A DNA stretch of 64,000 nt from Haloterrigena alkaliphila (GTDB taxonomy: Archaea > Halobacteriota > Halobacteria > Halobacteriales > Natrialbaceae), in NCBI RefSeq assembly GCF_017352155.2, contig NZ_CP071462.1:3472001-3536000 (forward strand). The letters are read 5' to 3'. Under the pieces are notes generated by a model. The model ran no database searches, had not been told where the DNA came from, and saw only the letters and a program-made list of their open reading frames with translations. Shown piece by piece: positions 44,704-53,580 of this stretch. Made by a program: the position numbers and the translations under genes. The first letter of the stretch is position 1, and each line of letters starts with the position of its first letter.

Positions 44704-45912
44704 TTATTCGCCACCGGGGAACGGGTCGAGCGCCGACAGCGAGAGTTCCCGGTCGATCGCGAACGATTCCGACTCGAGGTCGGCCTCGATCTCGACGACC
44801 TTCTCGGCGCCGATCACGTCCACCAGAATCCGCCCGTCGTCGGGCGTGAAACTGGCGAAGTGGGAGTTCGCCCCGGTCTCGAGTTCGTCGACGACCGCGC
44901 GATCGTCGACGCGGAGAATTCGCGTCGCGGCGCCGCTGGTGCTCGGAATCGCGGCGTACCGATACTGGGAGTCGAACGCGACCGCGTGGGGGGTCTCCGC
45001 GCCGGCGTCGCCGAGATCGACCGCGTCCCCGATCTCGAGGCTAGCACCGCCGTCCGTCGGTTCGAGAACGTACAGCGTGGCGGTCCCCTGGTCGACGGCC
45101 CACACCTCGAACTCGTCGTCGCGCCCGCCGGGGACCATCCCGATCCCGTGGAAGTCACTCTGTGGCGTCTCGGGATCGGGCTGGACCGTCCCGACGTACT
45201 CGCGCGCGTGGACGTCGACGACGTTGAGTCCGGGTTCCTCGCTCCGGATGGCGCGGGGCCCCGACTGGGGCATCGCGCCGCGTGTCGTCGTGTAGGCGTA
45301 CCGGCCGTCGGGCGACATCGTGATCACGTCCGGCGACTCGCCGATGTAGTCGACCTCCGCGACGGCCTCGTCGGTCTCGGGATCGATCACGAGCGCGTCG
45401 CCAGTGTCGCGGTTGATCAGCCACAGTTCTTCGCCGTCGGGCGTGAACGCGCCGCCGTGGGTCTCGTGCCCGTTGCTCTCCCGGTGCTCGAGGAGTTCGT
45501 GGCGCTCCGTGTCGAACGCCCACCACTCGCCGGCCGGCGCCGTCTCCTCGGTATCGGCGGCGCCACCGGTGAGGTAGAGTTTGGGCGCGCTCGGGTGGGC
45601 GATGGTCGCGTAGTTCGCGGGGACGTCCGGGAACGTCGCCTCGAGTTCGAGCGTCTCGATATCGAAGACGAAGGCGCCGCCCTCGCCGTAGGCGGGGCCG
45701 AGCGTGGCGTAGGCGTACCGTCCGTCCTGCGTATACTCGTGGTAGATGGGGCTCGCGCCGTCGAAGATCGGGTCGGCGTTCCCGTCGCCGTTTCCATCGG
45801 CGTTCCCGTCCGGTTCGCTCGATTCGTCGCCCTCGAAACAGCCCGCGAGTGCGACACCGCCGACGGCGCATCCGGTCTGCAGGAATCGCCGACGCGTCGG
45901 TCGCGCGTTCAT
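44704..45912 (-). CDS. Tat-exported beta-propeller lipoprotein
   Basis: A 402-residue protein with a Tat signal (RRRFLQTG, residues 7-14) and lipobox ALAGC at about 21-25, so a lipid-anchored surface protein. An Asn/Gly/Asp-rich linker is followed by six or seven repeats of the YVTN/lactonase-type propeller (for example TMSPDGRYAYTTT, about 195-207). The start codon overlaps the palindrome at 45916-45930 in promoter layout. Role unknown; binding or lactonase-like activity is possible. Confidence 0.85.
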   Translation of the reverse strand: MNARPTRRRFLQTGCAVGGVALAGCFEGDESSEPDGNADGNGDGNADPIFDGASPIYHEYTQDGRYAYATLGPAYGEGGAFVFDIETLELEATFPDVPANYATIAHPSAPKLYLTGGAADTEETAPAGEWWAFDTERHELLEHRESNGHETHGGAFTPDGEELWLINRDTGDALVIDPETDEAVAEVDYIGESPDVITMSPDGRYAYTTTRGAMPQSGPRAIRSEEPGLNVVDVHAREYVGTVQPDPETPQSDFHGIGMVPGGRDDEFEVWAVDQGTATLYVLEPTDGGASLEIGDAVDLGDAGAETPHAVAFDSQYRYAAIPSTSGAATRILRVDDRAVVDELETGANSHFASFTPDDGRILVDVIGAEKVVEIEADLESESFAIDRELSLSALDPFPGGE

Positions 45913-45915
45913 GTC

Positions 45916-45930
45916 CGATATCTGATATCG
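45916..45930 (-). promoter_or_regulatory. Palindrome and TATA-like box before the propeller gene
   Basis: CGATATC-T-GATATCG is a perfect 7+7 inverted repeat a few bases before the ATG. TTTTATCC (45935-45942, minus strand) is a TATA-like box 23-30 bp upstream. The palindrome thus covers the transcription start, as an operator would. Its half-site GATATC recurs in the maeB operator candidate. Confidence 0.6.
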
Positions 45931-46055
45931 AGTGGATAAAACACCTTCGTTCCGGGAACGAGTGGGTGATCGATTCGCGAGCCGACGGTCCCTCGATCCG
46001 CACGCCGTCGCCGGATGAGTCAGATACTTGCGGATCCACGCCCTCCACGGAGACG

Positions 46056-46790
46056 ATGCGTACTCGCGGCCCGCGGAACGCTCGAGAGGTCGCGACCGCG
46101 GTCGGGTACGCGGCCGTCCTGCTGGTGGTCGCGTCGCTGGCGATTGCGGGTGCCGCCGGGACGGCCGCCGCCGGCGACAGCGCGACGATCCTCGAGGTCG
46201 ATCCGGAGACCGCCGAAGCGCCGCCCGGCGAGACGATCCACGTCGCGGTCGTGATGACCAGCGACGGCGGCTACGGCGGGATCGGTCTCGAGCGGATCGC
46301 GTTCGGTCTCGAGTACGATAGCGACGTGCTGACCGTCGAAGAGGTTCACCACGGTCCGTGGCTCGAGCAGGGCAACGAGACGACCGTGGTCACCGACCAC
46401 GCCGTCGACGACGAGGCCGGCACGGCTCGCATCGAGCAGTATCGCGACCCCGCGGCGGGCGGCGCGACCGGGCAGGATCGCGTCGCGACGGTCACGTTCC
46501 GCGTCGCCGAGGACGCGGACGGGACCACCGCGCCCCTGAACGTCACGGCGGTCGACGCCGGACTGGCCAACGACTGGCCGGTACAGTCGTTCACGCACAA
46601 CGGAAGCGTGGTCGTCGAGGCGGGCACCGGCGTCGTCGACGCGTCGGCGCCGGAACCGGCCGGCGAGAACGGGGAGACGAACGACGGGGATAGCGTCGAC
46701 ATCGGCGATGCGGTTCCGGGATTCGTCGCCGGCACCGCGCTCGCAACGCTCGTCGGCGTCTGTCTCGCGAGCGTCGCGCGGCGGCCCTGA
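46056..46790 (+). CDS. PGF-CTERM surface protein with cohesin-like domain
   Basis: A 244-residue exported protein. A Sec signal (about 14-40, AVLLVVASLAIAGAAGTAAAG) is followed by a cohesin/dockerin-binding-type beta domain (about 42-190). A Glu/Asn linker leads to PGFVAGTALATLVGVCLASVARRP. This tripartite end, PGF, a membrane helix and basic residues, is the archaeosortase A (PGF-CTERM) sorting signal, so the protein is probably cut and attached to a lipid. Function unknown; surface adhesion or an enzyme scaffold is likely. Confidence 0.85.
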   Translation: MRTRGPRNAREVATAVGYAAVLLVVASLAIAGAAGTAAAGDSATILEVDPETAEAPPGETIHVAVVMTSDGGYGGIGLERIAFGLEYDSDVLTVEEVHHGPWLEQGNETTVVTDHAVDDEAGTARIEQYRDPAAGGATGQDRVATVTFRVAEDADGTTAPLNVTAVDAGLANDWPVQSFTHNGSVVVEAGTGVVDASAPEPAGENGETNDGDSVDIGDAVPGFVAGTALATLVGVCLASVARRP

Positions 46791-46837
46791 AATCGGCAGC
46801 GCCGTCACGGGGCCGAATCGAGGACCCGTCGTCGCCG

Positions 46838-47269
46838 TCAGCCGCGTCGCTCGAGGATCCGATCGATGATCAGCCGCGTCGAGAGGATCTCCGCCTCGGC
46901 GCTCGGTCCGCGGGAGCTCGCGCGTTCGACGGTACAGTCGATCCCGCGCCGCTCGAGTTCGGCCTCGATGGCGTCGTCGTCGTGGTGCTGGTCGTGGCCC
47001 AGCGCGATCACGTCCGGGTCGATCTCCTCGATGGGGACGAAGATGTCCTCCTCGTGGCCCAGAATGGCCTCGTCGACGGCCTCGAGGGCGCCGACGACGT
47101 CGCGGCGCTGGGTCGCGGGACAGATCGGCTTCTCCTTGTGGTCGACGTTGGCCTTGCGGGCGACGATGACGATCAGTTCGTCGCCCATCGCCGCGCTCTC
47201 CTCGAGATAGTGGACGTGCCCGGGGTGAAGGATGTCGAACGTCCCCTGGGCGATGACCGTTCGGGTCAC
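46838..47269 (-). CDS. ribL: FAD synthetase RibL
   Basis: A 143-residue archaeal FAD synthetase that adenylylates FMN to FAD. The nucleotidyltransferase motif [15 protein letters not shown] (HxGH-type, about 12-26) is present, and STRLIIDRI near the end is the ISSTxxR-type motif. The start is GTG, overlapping an upstream short frame by GTGA. Two genes upstream lies JAMM, all on one strand. The FMN source gene is not in the window. Confidence 0.93.
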   Translation of the reverse strand: MTRTVIAQGTFDILHPGHVHYLEESAAMGDELIVIVARKANVDHKEKPICPATQRRDVVGALEAVDEAILGHEEDIFVPIEEIDPDVIALGHDQHHDDDAIEAELERRGIDCTVERASSRGPSAEAEILSTRLIIDRILERRG

Positions 47270-47457
47270 GCGTTCCCTCCAGCGGTGGTGGCAGTGGTCG
47301 CGGCCGTCGTGGCTGGTATTGCGGCTGTCGAGGCCGCCACGGCCGCGGCCGAACGCGCGTCGGCGCTCGGGTCCGCTCGTCGCAGGCCATCGGTCTCGGT
47401 CGTCGATTTCGCCGTCCGTCCGCGGGTCTGGCCGGTAGTCGTCTCGAGCATACTCAT
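47266..47457 (-). CDS. Low-complexity 63-residue frame (doubtful gene)
   Basis: A 63-residue frame of mainly Ala, Thr and Ser (ATTAATTATTAGGNA near its end) sits exactly between JAMM and ribL, starting 2 bp after the JAMM stop and overlapping ribL by 4 bp. The tight packing looks operon-like, but composition and lack of family suggest it might be an untranslated spacer or a leader that couples ribL translation. Confidence 0.35.
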   Translation of the reverse strand: MSMLETTTGQTRGRTAKSTTETDGLRRADPSADARSAAAVAASTAAIPATTAATTATTAGGNA

Positions 47458-47458
47458 A

Positions 47459-47956
47459 CTATCGTCGGAGTTCGTCGTCGATGTCCGCCTGGGTAAAATC
47501 GAAGAAGTCGTCGCTGTCGGGGAGTTTCACGTCGATCACGTTCAACTGGGTCGGCCGGCCCTGCGAGTCGAAGGCCCGCCAGTCCGAGCGGCGGTAGGGC
47601 GCGCCGATGATGATGTGGACGCTGCCCCGCCCGAACGTCTCGAGGTCCGCGTCGCTCGGGCTGATCACGCCGTTGGGGTGGGAGTGGACGCTGCCCAGGG
47701 CCTTCACGTCGTTGGGAATCTGATTCGTCTTGACGGTCGCGCTGACGCTGTTCGACTCGGTCCCCGGAATCACGAGAATGTCGGTGATGATCAGGCCGTC
47801 CCGCTCGAGTCCGAGTCGGTCCGCCTCGGTCCCCCGGAGGAACCCCATGTACTCGTCGGGGTGGGAGGCCTCGGAGGACTCGAGGGCGAACTCGAGGGTC
47901 TCCTCGGCGATGCCGAGAATCTCGCTCGAGCGAAACAGCGCGTCGAACAGCCCCAT
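47459..47956 (-). CDS. JAMM/MPN-family metalloprotease
   Basis: A 165-residue Zn peptidase of the JAB1/MPN family, with Glu35 and H-x-H-x7-S-x2-D: His91, His93, Ser101, Asp104. Haloarchaeal JAMMs cut SAMP (ubiquitin-like) conjugates from proteins, though only some do so. The sequence is close to the second Haloferax JAMM rather than the classical short desampylase, by my recollection. Followed by the 63-residue frame and ribL on the same strand. Confidence 0.9.
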   Translation of the reverse strand: MGLFDALFRSSEILGIAEETLEFALESSEASHPDEYMGFLRGTEADRLGLERDGLIITDILVIPGTESNSVSATVKTNQIPNDVKALGSVHSHPNGVISPSDADLETFGRGSVHIIIGAPYRRSDWRAFDSQGRPTQLNVIDVKLPDSDDFFDFTQADIDDELRR

Positions 47957-48077
47957 GTCACGTCCTGAGTGCTTGCGGTTGCTAAACGTTCCGATGGGCG
48001 TCCCGTTCGGGCGTTCGTGTCGAACCGTCGATGAGGACTTCCCGTCGACGGGATCGACGTCACCCTCTTCATCGTCC

Positions 48078-48098
48078 GTGATATCTATCAGATATCAC
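48078..48098 (+). promoter_or_regulatory. Operator-like palindrome upstream of maeB
   Basis: GTGATATCT-ATC-AGATATCAC is a perfect 9-bp inverted repeat with a 3-bp spacer, 70 bp before the maeB ATG. Such size and symmetry fit a dimeric winged-helix regulator. Confidence 0.65.
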
Positions 48099-48109
48099 TA
48101 AGGTGTGTA

Positions 48110-48126
48110 TACGGATCCGATCCGTA
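48110..48126 (+). promoter_or_regulatory. Second palindrome upstream of maeB
   Basis: TACGGATC-C-GATCCGTA is a perfect 8-bp inverted repeat with a 1-bp centre, 41 bp before the maeB ATG and 32 bp (three helix turns) from the start of the first palindrome. Confidence 0.6.
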
Positions 48127-48167
48127 CTAGCGGACCGCTTTTCCGTCGCCTGTTCGTCTCCGGGCGT

Positions 48168-50420
48168 ATGTCACTGGACGAGGACGCCCTCGAGTACCAC
48201 CGCGAGGAACCGCCCGGCAAGATCGAGATCCGGACGACCAAGTCGACGACCACGCAGCGGGACCTCTCGCTGGCCTACTCGCCCGGCGTCGCCGCGCCGT
48301 GTCGCGAGATCGCCGAACGCGAGGACGACGCCTATCAGTACACGGCGAAGGGGAACCTCGTCGGCGTCGTCTCGAACGGGTCGGCAGTGCTCGGACTCGG
48401 CGACATCGGCGCACAGGCCTCCAAACCCGTCATGGAGGGGAAGGGCGTCCTCTTCAAGCGCTTCGCCGACATCGACGTCTTCGACATCGAACTCGAGCAC
48501 GACGCGGTCGACCCGTTCGTCGAGTCGGTCGCGGCGATGGAACCGACCTTCGGCGGCGTCAATCTCGAGGACATCGCGGCGCCGGCTTGCTTCGAGATCG
48601 AGGAGCGCCTGCGCGAGCGGATGGACGTGCCGGTGTTCCACGACGACCAGCACGGTACCGCGATCATCTCCGGCGCCGCCCTCCTCAACGCCGCCGATAT
48701 CGCCGACAAGGATCTCGAGGACGTCTCGGTCACGTTCGCGGGGGCGGGCGCCGCGGCCCTCGCGACGGCCCGGTTTTTCGTCTCCCTGGGCGTCCGGACG
48801 GAGAACATCACCATGGTCGATATCGACGGCATTCTGACGACCGAGCGGGCGGAGGCCGGCGATCTCGACTCCTACAGCCGCGAGTTCGCCCGCGACGTCC
48901 CCGAGGGCGAACTCGACGACGCGATGGTCGACGCGGACGTCTTCGTCGGTCTCTCCGTGGGCGGCATCGTCGACTCGGCAATGGTGCGGTCCATGGCCGC
49001 GGATCCGATCATCTTCGCGATGGCAAACCCCGATCCCGAGATCGACTACGAGACCGCGAAGAACGCCCGCGACGATACGGTCATCATGGCCACGGGCCGC
49101 TCGGACTACCCGAACCAGGTCAACAACGTCCTCGGGTTCCCGTTCATCTTCCGGGGCGCGCTGGACGTCCGGGCCAGCGAGATCAACGAGGCGATGAAGG
49201 TGGCCGCCGCTGAGGCCATCGCCGACCTCGCGCGGACGGACGTTCCCGACGCCGTCCGCAAGGCCTACGGCGACCAGCCGCTGCAGTTCGGCCCCGAGTA
49301 CATCATCCCGAAGCCGCTCGATCCGCGGGTGCTGTTCGAGGTCGCCCCGGCGGTCGCCCGGGCCGCGGTCGAAAGCGGGGCCGCCCGCACCGAGATCGAT
49401 CTCGAGACGTACGTCGAGGAACTCGAGGCCCGCCTCGGGAAATCCCGCGAGATGATGCGGACCGTGTTCAACAAGGCCAAGACCGATCCGAAACGGCTCG
49501 CGCTGGCCGAGGGGACGAACGAGCGGATCGTCCGCGCGGCGGCCCAGATCGCCGACCGGGACCTCGCGCGGCCGGTGTTGCTCGGCGACGAGACTGAGAT
49601 CCGGCGTACCGTCGCCGACCTCGGCCTCGAGTTCGAGCCCGAGGTGGTCGATCCGACCGTCGGCGAGCACGAGGCGTACGTCGACGCGCTGTACGAACGC
49701 CGTCAGCGCAAGGGCGTCACGCGTACGGAGGCGGCGGATCTGATCCAGGATACCGACTACTTCGGAAGCGTGATGGTCGAGCAGGGCGACGCCGACGCGA
49801 TGCTCACCGGGCTGACGAACCACTACCCGTCCGCGCTGCGGCCGCCGCTGCAGGTGATCGGCACGGCGCCGGACACCGACTACACCGCGGGCGTCTACAT
49901 GCTGACGTTCAAGAACCGCGTCGTCTTCCTCGCCGACGCGACGGTCAATCAGGACCCCGACGCGGACGTGCTGGCCGAGATCACCCGTCACACGGCCGAA
50001 CTCGCGCGACAGTTCAACGTCGAGCCCCGTGCGGCTCTCCTTTCGTATTCGGACTTCGGCAGCGTCGACAACGAGGGGACCCGCAAGCCCCGGCGAGCGG
50101 CAGATCGACTCCGCGAGGAGCCGGCCGTCGACTTCCCGGTCGACGGCGAGATGCAGGCCGACACCGCCGTCGTCGAGGACCTGCTCGCGGGCGGCTACGA
50201 GTTCTCGGACCTCGAGGAGCCCGCGAACGTGCTCGTCCTCCCGAACCTCGAGGCGGGCAACATCTGCTACAAACTGCTCCAGCGGCTGGGCGGGGCCGAG
50301 GCCATCGGACCGATGCTGGTCGGGATGGATCGGCCGGTCCACGTCCTCCAGCGCGACGACGAGGTCAGCGACATCGTCAATCTGGCGGCCGTCGCGACGG
50401 TCGACGCGCAGGAGGAGTAG
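48168..50420 (+). CDS. maeB: Malic enzyme fused to phosphotransacetylase-like domain (MaeB)
   Basis: A 750-residue NADP-type malic enzyme. Residues 1 to about 420 hold the malic enzyme: YSPGVAAPC (about 44-52), the AKGNLVGVVSNGSAVLGLGDIG segment (about 62-83), FHDDQHGTA (about 155-163) and the Rossmann loop FAGAGAAALA. Residues about 430-750 resemble phosphotransacetylase, a regulatory domain in the enteric MaeB enzyme that binds acetyl-CoA. It converts malate to pyruvate plus CO2 and NAD(P)H. The start ATG follows two palindromic operator candidates. Confidence 0.94.
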   Translation: MSLDEDALEYHREEPPGKIEIRTTKSTTTQRDLSLAYSPGVAAPCREIAEREDDAYQYTAKGNLVGVVSNGSAVLGLGDIGAQASKPVMEGKGVLFKRFADIDVFDIELEHDAVDPFVESVAAMEPTFGGVNLEDIAAPACFEIEERLRERMDVPVFHDDQHGTAIISGAALLNAADIADKDLEDVSVTFAGAGAAALATARFFVSLGVRTENITMVDIDGILTTERAEAGDLDSYSREFARDVPEGELDDAMVDADVFVGLSVGGIVDSAMVRSMAADPIIFAMANPDPEIDYETAKNARDDTVIMATGRSDYPNQVNNVLGFPFIFRGALDVRASEINEAMKVAAAEAIADLARTDVPDAVRKAYGDQPLQFGPEYIIPKPLDPRVLFEVAPAVARAAVESGAARTEIDLETYVEELEARLGKSREMMRTVFNKAKTDPKRLALAEGTNERIVRAAAQIADRDLARPVLLGDETEIRRTVADLGLEFEPEVVDPTVGEHEAYVDALYERRQRKGVTRTEAADLIQDTDYFGSVMVEQGDADAMLTGLTNHYPSALRPPLQVIGTAPDTDYTAGVYMLTFKNRVVFLADATVNQDPDADVLAEITRHTAELARQFNVEPRAALLSYSDFGSVDNEGTRKPRRAADRLREEPAVDFPVDGEMQADTAVVEDLLAGGYEFSDLEEPANVLVLPNLEAGNICYKLLQRLGGAEAIGPMLVGMDRPVHVLQRDDEVSDIVNLAAVATVDAQEE

Positions 50421-50549
50421 CGGACGCGAAAAGGAGATGTGAAAGCGGACCCGAAGACGTGATGTGAAACGACTCGGCGGGGACGCGAACTGACCCCACA
50501 GTCCTTCTTGACAAGGGTTATACGCGACCGACTCAAACTACGGCGTAAG

Positions 50550-52454
50550 ATGACACGTGAGTCCGCCGGGGAACCCGGCGCAGACGACGGGGATTCCGTC
50601 GTCTACGATCTCGCTGCCGAGTGTACCGCAGAGGACGTCGAGCAGGACCGCCCCTATCTCGCAGAAATCAACGGCATCGTCGATTACGGCGTTTTCGTCG
50701 ATCTCTCCGACTCCGTCTCCGGGCTCGTCCACGAATCGGTGCTCGAGGGAACCTACGCCGTCGGCGACGAACTCGTCGTCGAACTCGAGAGCGTCCGCGA
50801 CAACGGCGACATGGCGTTCGAACCCGTCGACCTCGAGGAGTACACCGTCGAGACCGTCGCCCACGATTACTCCCTGACCGGCACCGACCGCCTCGAGCCC
50901 AACATCGGCGACCAGATCCACCTCGAGGGCGAGGTCGTCCAGGTCAAACAGACGGCCGGCCCGACCATCTTCCACGTCGCCGACGAGTACGGCGTCGTTC
51001 CCTGTGCCGCGTTCGAGGAAGCCGGCGTCCGCGCCTACCCCGCCGTCGAGGTCAGCGACGTCGTCCGCGTCACCGGCACGCCCGAGCGCCGCGAGGGATC
51101 GGTCCAGATCGAGGTCGACGGGCTCTCGAACCTCGAGGGCGACGACGCCGACGAGGCCCGCGAGCGCCTCGAGGAAGCCCTCGAGTCCCGCGCCGAGCCC
51201 CACGACGTCGAGCCGCTGATCGACTGGCCCGCCTTCGAGAAACTGCGACCCAACCTGCAGGAGGTCGCCAAACTGCTCCGCCGGACCGTCCTCGAGGGGC
51301 GACCGATCCGGGTTCGCCACCACGCCGACGGCGACGGCATGTGCGCCGCCGTTCCCGTCCAGATCGCCCTCCAGCGGTTCATCGCCGACGTCCACGAGGA
51401 CGAGGACGCGCCGCGTCACCTCATCAAGCGCCTCCCCGCGAAGGCGCCGTTCTACGAGATGGAGGACGCCACGCGCGATCTGAACTTCGCGCTCGAGGAT
51501 CGGGAGAAACACGGCCAGCAACTCCCGCTCCTGCTCATGCTGGACAACGGTTCGACGGCCGAGGACGTTCCGGCCTACGAGACGCTGGCCCACTACGATA
51601 TCCCGATCGCGGTCGTCGACCACCACCACCCCGACCCTGACGCGGTCGAGGACTTACTCGACGCCCACGTCAACCCCTACCTCCACGAGGAGGACTACCG
51701 GATTACGACGGGAATGCTCTGCGTCGAACTCGCGCGGATGATCTATCCCGACCTCGGCGACGAACTCCGCCACGTCCCCGCCGTCGCCGGCCTCTCGGAT
51801 CGCTCGAAGGCCGACGCGATGGACGACTACCTCGAACTCGCCGCCGAGGAGGGGTACGACGAGGACCGCCTGCAGAATCTCAGCGAGGCGCTGGACTACG
51901 CGGCCTTCTGGCTGCGCTACAACTCCGGCGATCAGCTGATTCAGGACCTGCTCCAGATCGATTCGGACGACGAGGCGCGCCACCGCGAACTCGTCGAGTT
52001 CCTCGCCGACCGCGCCCGCGCGGACGTCGACGAACAACTCGACGCGGCGATACCCCACCTCGAGCACGAGGATCTGGACAACGGCGCCCACCTCTACCGG
52101 ATCGACGTCGAGAACTACGCCCACCGATTCACCTACCCCGCACCGGGCAAGACCACCGGCGAGATCCACGACCGCAAGATCGAGGAGACCGGCGATCCGG
52201 TCATCACGGTCGGCTACGGCCCGGACTTCGCCGTCCTGCGCTCCGACGGCGTTCGACTCGACATCCCGAACATGGTCTCGGAACTCGAGGCCGAGGTCCC
52301 CGGCGGCGGCGTCTCCGGCGGCGGCCACCTCGTCGTCGGCTCGATCAAGTTCGTCAAGGGCAAACGCGAGGAAGTGATCGACGCGCTCGTCGAGAAGATG
52401 GAGGACGCGGAACTCGACGAGGCGCTCTCGAGCGCGGCGCCGATCGACGATTAA
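50550..52454 (+). CDS. RecJ-like DHH phosphoesterase with S1/OB domains
   Basis: A 634-residue haloarchaeal RecJ/GAN-type protein. An S1-like RNA/DNA-binding fold is at about 35-85 (INGIVDYGVFVDLSDSVSGLVHES) and an OB-fold at about 110-190. The DHH domain has HHADGDG (about 257-263) and VVDHHHPD (about 355-362). DHHA1, GGGVSGGGH, is near 592-600. Archaeal RecJ-like proteins bind the CMG/GINS replication complex and degrade 5' ends. ATG chosen at MTRESAGE. A 56-residue frame downstream is doubtful. Confidence 0.9.
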   Translation: MTRESAGEPGADDGDSVVYDLAAECTAEDVEQDRPYLAEINGIVDYGVFVDLSDSVSGLVHESVLEGTYAVGDELVVELESVRDNGDMAFEPVDLEEYTVETVAHDYSLTGTDRLEPNIGDQIHLEGEVVQVKQTAGPTIFHVADEYGVVPCAAFEEAGVRAYPAVEVSDVVRVTGTPERREGSVQIEVDGLSNLEGDDADEARERLEEALESRAEPHDVEPLIDWPAFEKLRPNLQEVAKLLRRTVLEGRPIRVRHHADGDGMCAAVPVQIALQRFIADVHEDEDAPRHLIKRLPAKAPFYEMEDATRDLNFALEDREKHGQQLPLLLMLDNGSTAEDVPAYETLAHYDIPIAVVDHHHPDPDAVEDLLDAHVNPYLHEEDYRITTGMLCVELARMIYPDLGDELRHVPAVAGLSDRSKADAMDDYLELAAEEGYDEDRLQNLSEALDYAAFWLRYNSGDQLIQDLLQIDSDDEARHRELVEFLADRARADVDEQLDAAIPHLEHEDLDNGAHLYRIDVENYAHRFTYPAPGKTTGEIHDRKIEETGDPVITVGYGPDFAVLRSDGVRLDIPNMVSELEAEVPGGGVSGGGHLVVGSIKFVKGKREEVIDALVEKMEDAELDEALSSAAPIDD

Positions 52455-52657
52455 CGACGGACGAACAATGAACGCACGACCGCAGCCAGTATGACCGTCA
52501 CACCTCGAAGCGACGAGAGTCGTCCCGCTCGCGCTCCCGATCGCCACTTAGCGACGCGTCTCGAGCGTCCACCCACGCGCCTCGAGCGTCGCGGTCCGTC
52601 GGTGGTGGTACAACAACTCACACGCTATCGGCGGGCGTCACCGGAGGAACGACGACG

Positions 52658-53125
52658 ATGATCGATCGAAGCAAATCCGCAGAGGTGGCGGACGTGCTAC
52701 TCGTCGAACCGTCCGACGAACTCGCCCGTCTCACGCGAGACGGGCTCTCCGACGGCGGTGGGAAAACGACCGTCCACGCCGTGTCGGACGGCGACGAGGC
52801 CCTCGCGTTCCTCGAGCGCCGGGAGCCGTACGCCGACGCGCCGACGCCCTGTCTCGTGGTGCTCCGGGCGGAGCTTCCCGCCCCAGGGCCGGACGGTCTC
52901 GAGGTACTCGAGTCGATGGCCGACCGAACGGAACTGGTGCGAATCCCCGTCATCGTGACCGCCGATACGCCCGCCGACGACCTCGTCCGCGAGGCCTACG
53001 ATCTGGGCGCCAACGCGGTCGTCCCGACGCCCGGCGACCCCGACACGTACCTCGAGACGGTCGAGAAAACGAGCCGGTTCTGGATCGCCACGGCGCGGCT
53101 CCCGAACCGAATCGATCGCCTCTGA
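52658..53125 (+). CDS. Degenerate response-regulator receiver
   Basis: A 155-residue receiver-domain protein. VADVLLVEPSDELAR retains the start of the fold, but the phosphoacceptor segment reads CLVVLRAELPAPGPDG with Arg or Ala where Asp should be (normally VxLDxxLP). The conserved Lys near the end is Thr in VVPTPG. It therefore probably does not accept phosphate; it could be a protein-binding pseudo-receiver. No output domain and no neighbouring histidine kinase is seen. Confidence 0.85.
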   Translation: MIDRSKSAEVADVLLVEPSDELARLTRDGLSDGGGKTTVHAVSDGDEALAFLERREPYADAPTPCLVVLRAELPAPGPDGLEVLESMADRTELVRIPVIVTADTPADDLVREAYDLGANAVVPTPGDPDTYLETVEKTSRFWIATARLPNRIDRL

Positions 53126-53256
53126 GCGGCTTTCACCCGGTATCCCGGATTTGAGACGGAACTGCGGCTGGCCGCGGCTTCCGATCCTATTCTGAGAACC
53201 GATAGTGCAGTGATGACGATAGTGCAGTGACGACCGGGTGCCGTGACGGCCGGCAG

Positions 53257-53580
53257 TTAGAACTGGTAGCGGCGCTCGTCGTCCATCGCCGGGTACTGAT
53301 CGGCGCCGGTCATCTCCTCGAAGGTCATCCCCGAGAGATACTCGTCGTACGTGACGTCGTAGGCCGACCGGAGCTGGAAGTCCAGCTTCCCGGTGTCGAC
53401 GGTCGACTGGAAGAGCATGTGGATCGCCCGCCGGACGAGTTCGTCCGTCTCGTCGGGCTCGAGGGCCGTCTCGAGCAGGGCGAGCTCGTTGCGCGTCTCC
53501 CGGTCGAGCGAAAGGGTCAGCTCCTCGTCCAGCCCGCCGTAGGCATCGGTCACGTCGTCGTTGAGATCGTCGAGGCTCAT
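53257..53580 (-). CDS. Small acidic helical protein
   Basis: A 107-residue haloarchaeal protein without a recognised family. The N-terminal half (ELTLSLDRETRNELALLE) resembles a ribbon-helix-helix or helical dimer, and the rest ends YPAMDDERRYQF. It probably binds another protein or DNA, but nothing proves this. Convergent with the degenerate receiver gene. Confidence 0.65.
   Translation of the reverse strand: MSLDDLNDDVTDAYGGLDEELTLSLDRETRNELALLETALEPDETDELVRRAIHMLFQSTVDTGKLDFQLRSAYDVTYDEYLSGMTFEEMTGADQYPAMDDERRYQF

Noticed and set aside
52491-52661. 56-residue frame overlapping the receiver gene (ATGA)
   Set aside because: The product is Arg/Pro-rich, with no family; the overlap alone is not enough. 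Ribosome profiling would decide.
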